From the NCBI GenBank assembly GCA_000328365.1, contig KB308347.1:38650-102649 (forward strand): a DNA stretch of 64,000 bases. The letters are read 5' to 3'. Shown in pieces: positions 1 through 10,619 of this stretch (positions within the stretch are counted from its first letter, which is position 1; each line of letters opens with the position of its first letter). Under the pieces are notes generated by a model. The model saw nothing but the letters and a program-made list of their open reading frames with translations. It had not been told where the DNA came from and searched no databases. The stretch comes from Capitella teleta. Taxonomy: Eukaryota; Annelida; Polychaeta; Capitellidae. The translations under genes and the position numbers were made by a program.

Positions 1-31
1 GTGTGTGTGTGTGTGTGTGTTTTTTTTTTTT
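1..31. repeat. GT dinucleotide run followed by poly-T
   Basis: Ten GT units and a T run open the window. The stretch from here to about 160 shows a possible acceptor (ttgcag) near 81-86 and an AATAAA at 153-158, which could be the 3' end of a gene lying to the left, but no coding frame is recognisable. Confidence 0.8.
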
Positions 32-159
32 CCCTGTTTTCTGTTTCTGTTTAATTTTTTTTCTCACGTTTTCATTCATTTGCAGGTGACGCATAAACAA
101 CTTTGTTTCTGTCACCATCAACTGTCACTGTTTGCCAAACTTTACGTGTTTGAATAAAT

Positions 160-184
160 TTATTATTATTTATTATTATTATTA

Positions 185-281
<97 letters not shown>
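160..281. repeat. (ATT)n microsatellite
   Basis: Nearly pure TTA/ATT trinucleotide array of about 120 bp. It creates long spurious frames of Ile, Asn or Tyr on both strands, which are not genes. Confidence 0.97.
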
Positions 282-282
<1 letters not shown>

Positions 283-497
283 ATCAACAATTCCCCCCCA
301 ATTCACAAGGAGAGAGATACCGAATACCATACATAGGGGGCCTAATACCATAGTAATCAGACATACCATGTACCATAGCCAGAAAAGTAAAGTGGAATTC
401 TGGTACGTAGCATAGCGCGTAAAGTAACGACCTACTCAACAAGAAACCGTAACGAAAAAGATAAAACAAATGCAAAATAATAAAATACCCACCAAAA

Positions 498-560
498 CCA
501 ACGTTTTGTTTTTGTTTTTGTTTTTGTTTTTGTTTGTTTGTTTGTTTGTTTGTTTTTTTT
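498..560. repeat. (TTTTTG)n/(TTTG)n tandem repeat
   Basis: Short T-rich tandem array inside repeat R1 copy A. Confidence 0.9.
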
Positions 561-635
561 TTAGAAGTACGATGCTGCCGAGCAAGCGGCGAGCATCAGA
601 GAACGCGCTCGAAACATTTTTTGGGCGCTGGTCTC

Positions 636-1344
636 TTAAAGGGAGGGAGAACTGGTTAAAAATGGACTTTGAGTCGTTATTTGATGCACCAAAAATGATT
701 CCTATGCCTGGCCCACACAAGAAATATCATCGCTAACGATTTCGCGGGAGATATATTGCTAATTAGGCGTGACGTCATGAGCTGTGATGAAACACCCAGT
801 TCCCCATCTTTTACAATGGGCCTCGTCATATCAGCGTGTCCTGCGACTAAACCCCTGGTTTTTATTTTTATTTTCGGAAATAGATAGAATAATCATTTTG
901 CCACCAGTCAGACGCGAAAACAAAATATTTTTTGCTCTTTTTCGTATTTTAACAAGCGATTTTCTAGGACACCTCCCATGGTTTCTCATCCTGAAACAGT
1001 AAAAAGGTCAGCCAGAGTGCACCACGCATGCGCAATACTGACGCTTTCGTTTCGTAAACAACAAAGATGTCCTTTTATGGCGAAGATGCTCTGCTCTGAT
1101 TGGCTGAACTCGATAACTTCGCGAGGGCAACGGGACCAATCACGGCAAGCCCTCAGCTGACGTTTGCCTCCTATACTTTGCAATGGAAGCCATTCTCCCA
1201 TAGGCGCAATGCTAACCCCGATATTCGGAATGCATTATTTCCTTACGCTTGCATCCAGGCATGGTGTTTTTGGCACGGCATGCTATCAATTGGTGCTATG
1301 AGTCAATAGAACACCACTTAAAATTTAGTTCCCCATCCCTTTAA
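636..1344. mobile_element. Kolobok-like non-autonomous DNA transposon (MITE), copy 1
   Basis: The element is bounded by TTAA at 636-639 and 1341-1344, with imperfect terminal inverted repeats: AGGGAGGGAGAACTGG at the left and AGGGATGGGGAACTAA at the right read inward. TTAA targets with AGGG-type termini are typical of Kolobok (piggyBac also uses TTAA but usually has CCC-type ends). A second copy lies at 55914-56582 in inverted orientation and matches along nearly its whole length. The flanks are an R1 repeat whose other copy (about 10,850-10,890) shows no insertion, which confirms the borders. No transposase is present. It carries a TGACGTCA palindrome at 770-777. Confidence 0.85.
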
Positions 1345-1479
1345 ATCGTACGGATTTTTAATTATATTCACGCATCAAATGCTCTTCTGAAATTATCTAC
1401 TAAAATCAAAACAAAGTAGATAATTTGTTCTGTTGCGCCACGCAACAGATGACATTCCACAATGCTGGTTCCGGGGCCG

Positions 1480-2460
1480 ATCTGTGCCGAAGGTTATTTT
1501 TAAATGTCACAAATCGCAAAATATTATCTTTCTTTTATTCTTTATCGTTTCTCTAGGCGTGGTTAGCGCCCTAGATTCAGGTTGTCCATGGGCCAAAGCG
1601 CAAAGCAAGATGGCCATAAGCGGTTACAAAGTTTATCAAAGATTCCTGTTGACTCAGTGTAAAACAACCTGCGAGACAGAACCCAACGTACTTCAAATGT
1701 AAAGCGATCGAGACAAACGACGGTGGTTGCAACCTAAAAGACGCCGATCGATACGATGCTCCGATTGCCGCGGCTGATGGAAGGGCCTTCCATGAGATCG
1801 TATGTTGGGATGGTCAGTTTGGGCTGTTGCGTCGTTGAGGTTGCATCAAATCAATTTGTTTTCCACAGATCCTCGCATTGTGTAACACCCAGTTGGCCGC
1901 TCCGACCGACACACTGGTGGTGTGGCGTCGTCTGCTCGTTAGACAATGCAGATCCCCGTGATTTGACTGATTGTCCTTTTGTTGGTCCTATTAAGAACTA
2001 TGGGATCACAGGACAAAATCTGGTTGTTCTGTTCGATATCAGTATTGAGGACTGTCACAAGCGCTGTCGTGATGAAACCAAGTTTCATTGCTGCTCTTTT
2101 GACTACCATCGACCTCTCAGACATTGCCTTCTGGCGACTGTCAACAGCTAGAGACTGTGCACATCGATTTCTGGAAGAATTATGACTATTATGAGATCAC
2201 ATGCAAAAAGTAAGTTATGGCGTGTGGATTAGCTTATTATATTCATCTATAACACTCATAACCACAGCTCAAGACTGCCCCGACGGAGTATGGAACGGCC
2301 CAGTTCGTGATATGAGCATTCAAGGTAATGATATAGTCACGGTGACAGTCTCTTTGGAAGAATGCCAGAAGTCGTGCAAAAACGAAATTCATTTCAAATG
2401 CCGTTCAGTCGATTACAATATTCACACACGACAATGCCACATGTAAATGGCCACCAGGTA
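1480..2460 (+). pseudogene. Decayed PAN/apple-like domain gene
   Basis: Three successive coding segments have the same cysteine pattern: a leading C, then hydrophobic residues, then CxxxC followed by FKC or FHC and a Y. They lie at about 1560-1812 (QCKTTCE...YFKCKAIE), 1952-2210 (DCHKRCRDETKFHCCSFDY, ending DYYEITCK) and 2268-2455 (ECQKSCKNEIHFKCRSVDY). This is the look of PAN/apple modules of secreted or adhesive proteins. A hydrophobic stretch (IIFLLFFIVSLGVVSA) precedes the first and could be a signal peptide. The intron 1813-1951 has GT-AG ends and a matching phase. Frame breaks occur near 1685 and near 2120, and no clean ATG is visible, so it is probably a dead gene; sequencing error is possible. 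The family call is by pattern only. Confidence 0.5.
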
Positions 2461-2599
2461 AGCCAATCACAGGTAGCACATGTCTCACATTCACACATTC
2501 CGTTATTGCAAAACTGCGCCACTCACTCCTACCAAAAATATTCATTATTTATAAACTATATGGCTGTGATGGAGAATCCCCTACTAATACCTGTAAGTT

Positions 2600-4140
2600 T
2601 AACTACATGTAAAAGTATTCAAGATATGAAGGAGCCAGAGAACAAGAAAGAACTCCAAAAGTTTCTTGGGATGACCAATTATTCAATGAAATGGATTCCG
2701 AATTGCGAGTCGAAGACAGCTCTTTTGCCAAAACTGCTACTTCAGAAGAACGAGTGGTCTTGGGACGATCAACAGCAAACAGCATTCGACACGTTGAAAA
2801 GAGACTTGACATCAACACCGGTCCTACAGTACTTTGACCCTAATCAACAAGTAAGAGTCTCATCGGATGCCAGCAGCTTTGAACTGGGCTCCAAACCTGT
2901 TGCATATGGATCGCGCTCCTTGACCGATGCCGAGAAGAACTGGGCTCAAATCGAGAAAGAGCTTTTAGCCATGATCGATGCGTGTGAACACTTCCACCAG
3001 TTCGTATATGGGCGTCGATTCTGTGCAGAAACAGACGACAAACCGCTATCGGGTATTCTCAGGAAACCATTGAGTGATTGCATTCGCCCATTCAACGCCT
3101 TCGCTTTTGGCTCCAGAAGTACGACTTTGAGTTGACTTACACTCCAGGCAAGCTCATGTGTGTTGCAGATACCTTCTCTCGATGCACTATCAGTGATAGT
3201 ATTTGCAGATCAGTCGAAGAGAATGTCAGTCTTCACTTGGCTTTGATCCAGGATTGCCTACCGTTGTCAGAGGATCTCCTGAACGAACTGCAAGAAGCAT
3301 GCAAGACAGACCCCGAAATCAGACAACTGATCGAGTACATCATTGAAGGATGGTCTGAAGCAAGAATTCAATGCAAGCCAGGCGTGCTTCTTTTTTGGAA
3401 CATTCGCCATGAGCTGTCAGTGGAGCATTGGTGTCCCGAGGCTCGCAAGTGGTCATTCCCAGGCAGCTGCAGTCCAAGTTTTTGGTGAATATCATGTGGG
3501 TCACATGGGTATCGATAAGTGCCAGCGAAGAGCTCGCCAAGGAGTTTACTGGCCAAAGTTGAACGAAGATATGAAAAAGATTGTAAAAAGCTGCAATCAG
3601 TGTATAAAGTACAGTGCCTACCAGCAAAGAGAACTTTTGAAGCCTCATCAAGTGCCCACCCGACCGTTCCCGAAAGATGGGATGGATCTGTGCTCCTTGA
3701 ACAGCCACAATTATCTAGTGATTGTCGACTACTACTCATGCTACCCAGAGGTGTTTGCCATGCCAACAACGACCGCTGGTGCTGCGATAAAAATTATGAA
3801 GCAAACATATAACATTCGCCCGGTTCGGAATTCGCACCTTTGTATGCTCTGACAATGGACCACAATTCCGAGTTCGAGCGTGTGACCTCTAGCCCATACC
3901 ACCCTAGATCCAATGACATGGCAGAGGCAGCCGTCATAGTTGTTAAACAACTGCTCAAGAAGACCGAAGAATCCAATCAAGATATTTATCAGGCTCTATT
4001 GGCATATCGAAACACTCCCCTAACAGCATAATTAAAGTCGACGAACCAACGCCGTGGGTGAGCACTATTGTGATCGTAAAGAAGTAATCAGGAAAGCTTA
4101 GAGTCTGCATGTTGACCCTCGACCACTAAACAAGCGATTC
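2600..4140 (+). mobile_element. Fossil Ty3/Gypsy-like LTR retrotransposon pol fragment
   Basis: The region encodes recognisable RNase H-like (around 2800-3080) and integrase-like parts (around 3480-4030) of a Ty3/Gypsy pol. A short stretch like the start of a reverse transcriptase (about 4030-4140) lies downstream of them, so the remnant is also rearranged. No LTRs, gag or primer-binding site were found. It is broken at several points and is an old, inactive copy. Confidence 0.8.
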
Positions 4141-4209
4141 TAAGGATTATCGGTCGGTAATTGGTATGATATCATGACAAAAAAATCTTGAAAAGTTAAC
4201 TTCACAAAC

Positions 4210-5290
4210 AAATCAATGCAAGGACAGGTTATCGAAGCCCTCAAGGCTGCCCAGGTAACCCCTAGGTTGAAGAAACCATACCAGGATAGGAGTGATCCAA
4301 AGAATTTGAGCCCAATTTCCAACCTGCCATCCATCGAGAAATTCCTCGAGAAATCAGTCGCACATGAACTGCAAAGCCACGTACCTTCTACGGAACAACA
4401 TCCTCAACGCTCACCAGTCTGCCTACCGTCCGGGACACAGCACCGAGACCGCTATCCTCAATGTACAGAATGACATTAATAACAACCTCGACCGTTGAGA
4501 GTGCGCAGTTCTTGTCATGTTGGACCTTAGTGCTGCATTTGACACGATAGACCACCATATCTTGTTGGATCGCCTAGAGAATCTCCTCGAAAGCAAACCA
4601 GCGTTTCCTCAATAACATCAACATAACCATCGGAGAAGAACGGATCGCACCGACTACCACTGTCCGAAACCTTGGAGCTGTCCTTGACCGAGAAATGTCC
4701 ATGGAAAGACAAGTGAATGCTTTGCTGAGATCAGCATATTACCATCTTCAACGCATATCAATGATCGCTGTCACTTCGACCAAGCTTGCGCGAAAGCAGT
4801 GATCGCAAATGTCAACTCGAGAATAGACTACCATAACGCACTTCTAAATAACATTCCTGATAAACTTATTCAACGGATTCAGATGCTACAAAATAATGCT
4901 GCGCGCCTCGTCACCGAAACACCCCGAATGAACCACATCACACCTGTTCTTCGTGACCTTCATTGGCTTCCTGTGCGGGAAAGAATCATCTACAAATCCG
5001 TGCTCATTGTCCATAAAGCTGTACATAAAAATTCATTACCACACTACCTTCAGGAACTTTGCAATAGCCATCGCCCCTCTAGACTGCTTCGGTCATCAAA
5101 TCGATTGCTTTTGTCGGTCCCTGGAACCAAAAGAAAATTGGAGATCTGGCTTTTAGCCTTTTCGGACCAAAACTGTGGAACAGCTTACCTGAACATCTCC
5201 GAAGTACGTACTCTGGACACTGATTATTTTAAACGGCTAGCGTCACCATCATTTGGTTCCAACTTTTTACCACAAACTTGTAACATACCG
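4210..5290 (+). mobile_element. Degenerate CR1/L2-like LINE, reverse transcriptase fragment
   Basis: The 5' part reads LSPISNLPSIEKFLEK and the RT motif LVMLDLSAAFDTIDHHILL (about 4515-4570). The sequence then jumps near 4600 to the post-catalytic region (TTTVRNLGAVLDREMS, 4650-4700). This is followed by the typical C-terminal part: SRIDYHNALLNNIPDKL, ITPVLRDLHWLPVRERI, then a degraded tail. The YADD-type catalytic core is therefore missing by an internal deletion, and frame breaks occur near 4440, 4615 and 5090. It is a dead copy. The clade assignment rests on the general look of the C-terminus. Confidence 0.85.
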
Positions 5291-5379
5291 CCTCAGATTT
5301 CGAATCCCGCTATTCATACATCTGTGCGTGCACGCAACGCAGCGCAAACGACGTCCAATTGCGAGCTCATAAATATTCA

Positions 5380-5790
5380 TGAGCTGAGCGTGACGTCACT
5401 GGGGGCAGCAGAAATATTTTCTCGCAGCGAGCAGCATAGGGATTTACATGTTGAGCGATCTGCGCGACGGCAGTTCTCTTTACATATTGCCATAATATCA
5501 TATATGGACGCCTATATAGAAAACGAGAGTGAGGATGAACTCGAATATGGTTGCACGGATCATCTGGGGATCAAACCATACATGTTTGAACCCGATGTCA
5601 CTGACAATGAAGGCAGGGAAGCGAGAGTGCTAGCGAGCAGAGTTGGAGCGGAGAAGGGGAGGCAGGCAGCATCAGCGGCGGCAACGTATAACAATTTTGT
5701 TATACGAAAAGGAAAAATCGTGTTCGAAATAATTCTATGGAACGTTGTGAAATCTATTGACATATTCAGAAATGTTTTGATTTGATGCTG
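5380..5790 (+). other. Possible exon relic resembling P2X7-intracellular-domain-type proteins
   Basis: An open frame continues from the LINE debris into MDAYIENESEDELEYG and then GIKPYMFEPDV (about 5503-5600). An acidic leader followed by a PYxFEP motif is common near the N-terminus of invertebrate proteins carrying a P2X7-intracellular-type cysteine domain. The cysteine domain itself is not seen downstream. A TGACGTCA palindrome lies at 5391-5398. It could be a first exon, a gene fragment or chance. Confidence 0.25.
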
Positions 5791-5799
5791 CAGATTTGG

Positions 5800-6357
5800 C
5801 GATAACGCCACTGTGCGTGCATGCTAGTTCACACCTCGAAGCTTCGAGCTGCTCTGCGCTGAGCGACAATGCGATATTTCTGGGAATATTTGCCATAAAA
5901 TGACCCGGTAAAAGGCCTGAAATACATGACAAGAGGCTACTCTAACCATATACACATTTTTCTAACATTATTCTGGATTTAGCCAGCGCTTTCACCGAAA
6001 AACCCGGGTTGTAATCAAAGATTAGCTCCCTCATGCAGCGAAAGATAGGGATTTGCATGCATTCTCTCTTCTGATGCTCAACAGATCGTGCCCCCTAGTA
6101 CGTCATCGCTAAATGTCAACTCCTCCGCGATAATGTTTGGAGCTTCTTTTAAGCGCTTTTCACCGCACAAACTTTTTTTTTCAGACGAAATATTGATTTG
6201 TATTGTTATGTAGATCCTCATTATGCTTATCATGTATCAGGTAATGCTAGCCCTTTAAAAGACACTTGAGGACTCACCTTGTTAACATCGCTTTTTAACA
6301 TTTCTGTAGCAATCTTTATGTATAACGCATAACACTTATGCGTTTTTATAAGATTTT
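5800..6357. other. Intergenic, no gene seen
   Basis: No coding frame is recognisable. The phrase 'atagggattt(a/g)catg' occurs at about 5448 and 6047, and GGGGGCA with a neighbouring TGACGT occurs near 5391 and, inverted, near 6092, which hints at a worn repeat. Confidence 0.4.
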
Positions 6358-6420
6358 ATTATGATTATTATGATTATTATGACTATTATTATGATTATTA
6401 TTATGATGATGATGATGATG

Positions 6421-6496
<76 letters not shown>
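6358..6496. repeat. (ATT)n/(ATG)n microsatellite
   Basis: A trinucleotide array of ATT with interspersed ATG units, downstream of the Kelch gene. Confidence 0.97.
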
Positions 6497-6531
6497 GAAG
6501 TGCTCATTAGAGGTTAAATGTTAGAAGTCCT

Positions 6532-6537
6532 TTTATT
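6532..6537 (-). terminator. Polyadenylation signal AATAAA of the BTB-Kelch gene
   Basis: AATAAA read on the minus strand, about 35 nt after the stop codon at 6571. Confidence 0.6.
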
Positions 6538-6570
6538 ATAACATCGGTGAGTTTTCACAGGTCCTCAACA

Positions 6571-8139
6571 TTAGATTTTCAAAATAAATTGCATTTGTCC
6601 CGAATTCGGCATCTTCAATTGCCACGTGGACCATGTATCAGTGTGAGGGCAGTATTCTTCGTTGGCATCAGTGCCCTCACCACCACCAACGATAATGGCG
6701 TCATTCCACACCATCGCTGGCCCAAACATGTGAGGGAATGTGGTTCGCTGTAAAATATTCCAGTCGTCACGGCGTTGGCAATACCGCAGGCAGCTCTTTT
6801 CGAGTCCACCAACCACAAAAATGAAGCCATCGAACTCCATCGCAGCTCCTCTTCTGCATTCTTCAGGCATTGGACTTCGCTCTTCCCATGCCTCATTGTG
6901 ATACTCGAAAACCATTCTACTATGGCCCCCGCCTTTAATTCCACCAAGAACAAACAACCTGTCTTTGACAGTTGTCAACATTGGAGTAGACAGACAGAGA
7001 GGCAGATCGGAAAGGTGCCCCCACTTCAACGACTTGATGTCCAGACACTCAACTGAATCCATGTATCCCTGCTTCGATTCCTTACCCCCAACAATGTACA
7101 GCTTATCTTTGTGATAAATTGATGAGTGTCCAAATCTGGGGATGTTCATATCAGGTAATGTTCGCCATTGCTTCACCTGGGCGATGTAAGAGAAACACTC
7201 AGATTTTCCATTGTAACTGATATGTCCACCTGAGATAATGAAGCCTTCAGGTGATGAGCATCCGCTGTAGTAGTCATACTTGTGGGCATGCCATTCAATG
7301 GGGTTCCATGTCTTGCTGTCTGAGCATGTCCATGCATTGTTGCTGTTGTTAACCACAACCAAAGACTTATGCGAAGAAGGCTGTGATGGTTGATCTGCCA
7401 GCATCAGATCCTGCAGGGCTTTCTGGATGAACTTCATGCCTTTTGGGTGGTTCATCAATTCTTCATCCATCACAACGTTGCAAATGAACTCCTTACTGCA
7501 CTTGGATAACATGACAAATTCAACCAGATCCATGAAGCTGTCATCTCTGCCACTGTCACCAAGCCGAACCCAATTCTGGAGAAATCGGAATCTGTCTTCT
7601 TGGGAATCCAGGGATTTGAGCAACTCCACGAAGTCCACTTCCTTCAACTCCCCCAAATCATTTGTGTCAATTAGATCTTTCCAATGTTTAGTTAAGAACT
7701 TGTGAGCTGCTTTGCGCAAAGACTCAAGCTCATAAAAGCGAGCAAGATTCAGGAGAGGGACACAGTTACTGTTGCAAATCTGACGACTAAGGAATTCGGC
7801 AATGTTATTTTTGACATCGACTAGAAGAAGCATGTTGCAAGCAGCTAGAAGAGCCTGGGCATTCTGCTCTGTGATTTCAATACTCCCAGAGTATAAATAA
7901 TTGACCAGGGTCAAGCCAATGTCCGCACTGATATCCGACATTTGGACCTCAGCGGACCGGCTCTCTTTCATTTCGGTCACGAACATTGCGCGGAAGTAAT
8001 TGCAAGTTCCAGCTAAGACGACTTTGTGACATGGAATCTTGACATTCTTAAAAACCAAGATCACATCCACCAGTTCTGTTGCTGCCCGCATATTGCAAAA
8101 TGATTCCAACATGGTTCGAAGGAATTTCTCCATCTCCAT
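6571..8139 (-). CDS. BTB-BACK-Kelch protein (KLHL-like)
   Basis: This is an uninterrupted 522-codon frame. The BTB/POZ fold spans about residues 15-130: DVILVFKNVKIPCHKVVLAG, then YFRAMFVTEMKES, then LVNYLYSGSIEITEQNAQAL. A BACK domain follows (about 135-240, with CNSNCVPLLNLARFYELESL). About five degenerate Kelch blades follow from about 285 to the end, with motifs such as LYIVGG, LFVLGG and FIFVVGG. In the family, BTB-BACK binds Cullin-3 and the propeller binds substrate for ubiquitination; that role is inferred here. A minus-strand acceptor (tttctttgcag) ends about 22 nt before the ATG, so a 5' UTR intron is likely and the ATG at 8139 is the natural start. The propeller is paralogous to the one at 58632-59570. 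Confidence 0.92.
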   Translation of the reverse strand: MEMEKFLRTMLESFCNMRAATELVDVILVFKNVKIPCHKVVLAGTCNYFRAMFVTEMKESRSAEVQMSDISADIGLTLVNYLYSGSIEITEQNAQALLAACNMLLLVDVKNNIAEFLSRQICNSNCVPLLNLARFYELESLRKAAHKFLTKHWKDLIDTNDLGELKEVDFVELLKSLDSQEDRFRFLQNWVRLGDSGRDDSFMDLVEFVMLSKCSKEFICNVVMDEELMNHPKGMKFIQKALQDLMLADQPSQPSSHKSLVVVNNSNNAWTCSDSKTWNPIEWHAHKYDYYSGCSSPEGFIISGGHISYNGKSECFSYIAQVKQWRTLPDMNIPRFGHSSIYHKDKLYIVGGKESKQGYMDSVECLDIKSLKWGHLSDLPLCLSTPMLTTVKDRLFVLGGIKGGGHSRMVFEYHNEAWEERSPMPEECRRGAAMEFDGFIFVVGGLEKSCLRYCQRRDDWNILQRTTFPHMFGPAMVWNDAIIVGGGEGTDANEEYCPHTDTWSTWQLKMPNSGQMQFILKI

Positions 8140-8165
8140 GGTGACGACGATGCTGTCGGCTGCAA

Positions 8166-8504
8166 AGAAATAATGGAGGTCAGGAAGTTGTGAATCAATA
8201 TTGCTTAATTATACCACTCAGTGAGTCTGCCAGCCATTCAGCCTTATGAACTGGTATTTGAGTTCATAATCTGAACAAAATAAATATGCAAATAGCGAAA
8301 CATGTATCACTCTAATCATTGATACTGAAAATCGAATACTCGTTTGATCAGATTCTAAAAAGCATTTGTAGAGCTATCCGTCAAGCAGATCATCAATTCG
8401 GGTTGACCTATTATGTGGAAATAGCTATTTAACATGGCACATTCGAGTAGTTTCGATCGTCGTACCGTGTTTTATCCCTTAATCAATTCAATCCCGCTGA
8501 CCCA
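8166..8504. other. Upstream region of the BTB-Kelch gene
   Basis: Probably the 5' UTR intron and promoter of the minus-strand Kelch gene. No coding frame or clear TATA box was seen. Confidence 0.4.
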
Positions 8505-8895
8505 TACTACACAGAGAGGGCCAAAAGTAGTCCATCTACTCCATATTGAAAGCAAATTTGAAAAAAAAAAAACTAAAAAAACAAAAAACAAAAAACAAAA
8601 AAAAAAAAAAAAAAACTATCGGGTATGGAGTGACCATGTTATTCTGCACCCAAATTTACCAGGAATTAAATAAAAAGTCAGTTTTGAATGAGGAAGGAAC
8701 ATTTAAATGCGAGTGATGAGTGATCGCCAAGAGAGCATAATTAGATGAGCCCCTGAGCGACCATTAAGGAATGTCATCTCTTGGATGGCGCTTCACTACA
8801 AACTCTCTGTTTTGTTTTGATTTTAGGAGATAAACATTAGTGCTACTGTTACAATAATAGCACTCTCAAACAAAACAGTAGTACGAGAGTGTTGC
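8505..8895 (-). repeat. Dispersed repeat R1, copy C (inverted)
   Basis: This is the reverse complement of about 10945-11320. Shared landmarks are 'ccaaaagtagtccatctact', the 'catttaaatgttcct' segment, 'aaatttgggtgcag' and 'tttgttttgattttag'. An A-rich insertion (8560-8615) interrupts it. Copies B and C share a segment that copy A lacks. Confidence 0.7.
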
Positions 8896-10619
8896 CTTAA
8901 TTTTGCGTTCAGTGAAGATTACCCATGGTCCGGGGCCCTGTTTGCCGCCAAAAGTGGTAATATCGCGGAATGATGAGTGCACTCTTATTAATTGAGATAA
9001 ATCGGCACAGATGTTGAAGAAATAGGAATAGAAATGATGGGAATAGCAGCATGCCATGTTAGACCGACTAACCATAACAAGTATTTATTTATCTTATCTT
9101 TGTGTAATTTTTACACTGCGATCTGTTTTGTAACACTTCCACAGAAATGCGTAGAACCATTGAAAAGCATTGAGATCTTTAACATAGAGTAAATAGACTA
9201 CTTTGGCCCATTCTGTGCATAACAGGGGCTGTATAATATAAATACATGTTACATGATCTGCCGAGAAAATGCTTAACTTGTTTAATCGTGATCCGTGTAA
9301 TCGTGTTACTGTCTATTTAACCCATTTGCCAAGCACACCCGATAAGCATCGGTTCATCCTATAAAATATTATGTGACGGGAGAGCGACTCGTCAGGTATA
9401 GTATAGGGTCACACGGGATCCCTTCGAGTAGTATACGCGTTTGGTCACGGAAGATAGCGTAGATGTGCAGTAGGCCCCTAGTATATGCAGCGTCCAGCAG
9501 TTTCATGCAATATTGTGTAATAACCTTCACTTGTGCTGATGGTTGTTACACGACGATATGATCAGAGTTAAGCTGGTCTGACCGCACAGTGTATTCTAAA
9601 TCTCCCGCAGAGACCTTTTGACCGCAGCATATGGGGTGTTTAATGGGATTAATTAACGAGACAACCATAATAGGATGTCCTCTTCAAATGAACTCACCTT
9701 GATAAGAACTTTCCAAATAATATAATCTAATCTGAAGAGTAGCTCACCACGTATTGCTGTTAAACAACCTATTTGTGTCCTTTCACTTTCGTCGGCGTGC
9801 AAAAACTCGATGCTGTGCGACACGATGATCACGATCAATGAATCCTCAAAGCAGATACTAGTAGTGGTATTTTTCTTCTGTTCCAGTTACGTGCAGAGTG
9901 AGAGAGTTACATTGTAATTTATGTGATAGCCTAGTTTGAAGAGTAATATAGAAATGCATGCACATGTGTACATGTATACATAATACTTTCATTAATTTAC
10001 CATCAAACATGAATATATCTCAATTATTTGATGAGATATTGCTATACTTATTGAAACAGCTGTGTGAAGTTTTCACGAACAAAAAATGCATGGAAAGTTG
10101 CTGGAGAGTATTGTTGCGTGGGTGTTGTTTTCGAGGACTTAAAGTATACAAAGTAGGCCAAAAGGTTAAATATTTCAATGCTTTTCAATGGCAGTGCACT
10201 TTTCCGAGAAAGTGTTACAAAACAGGCCACAGTGTAAAAACCACGTAAATCTTTGAGAAATAAATACCTGGAATGGATAGTTCAACATTTCATGCTGCTA
10301 TTCATATCAGTTCAAATCCAATTTTGCCGACGTCGATGCTGATTTATCTCAATCCAAAGAGTGCACCTAACATTCGGCGATATTTTAATTATTTTCCCTT
10401 TCAGGTATTGACCATGGATGAGCACCATTTGGATGCCCAAATAAGGCATCGCTCTCTGCTGTGACTACACGCTGCTGCACTTAGTGACCCGTTGCATAAT
10501 AACATGCGTGGGATGATCGTTGTGTACGCCTTGCAGTGCATAATGATGGGAATGCATCGTACATTGTAAATTTTAATTAGTGATCACGTAAAAGAAGGAG
10601 TGTTTCAGTTTAATCAACA
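8896..10619. other. Intergenic, no gene seen
   Basis: AT-rich sequence with no frame that I recognise. A minus-strand frame at 9653-9838 ends in a good donor (ATCAAG/GTGAGT) but shows no known domain. Confidence 0.4.

Larger units (their letters stand above)
297..1480 (+). repeat. Dispersed repeat R1, copy A (interrupted by a MITE)
   Basis: 297-635 and 1345-1480 are clearly related to 10620-11085 in the same orientation. Shared landmarks are the run around 'agtggaattctggtacgtag', 'gtaacgacctactcaa' and, after the MITE, 'aaaatcaaaacaaag' with the following 'caacagat...acattccacaatgctg'. The copy is split by the 709-bp Kolobok-like insertion at 636-1344, which copy B lacks. A further short match (1890-1945 against 11665-11710) suggests that the duplicated block once extended further. 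Its origin is unknown: either an old interspersed repeat or a local segmental duplication. Confidence 0.75.

Noticed and set aside
72-369. Long frames of Ile, Asn or Tyr on both strands
   Set aside because: They are translations of the (ATT)n microsatellite; the same applies at 49377-49589.
986-1201. A 67-71-codon frame (MGEWLPLQSIGGKRQLR...) also open at 56022-56225
   Set aside because: It lies wholly inside the two Kolobok-like MITE copies, opens with no known domain and simply reflects repeat identity.
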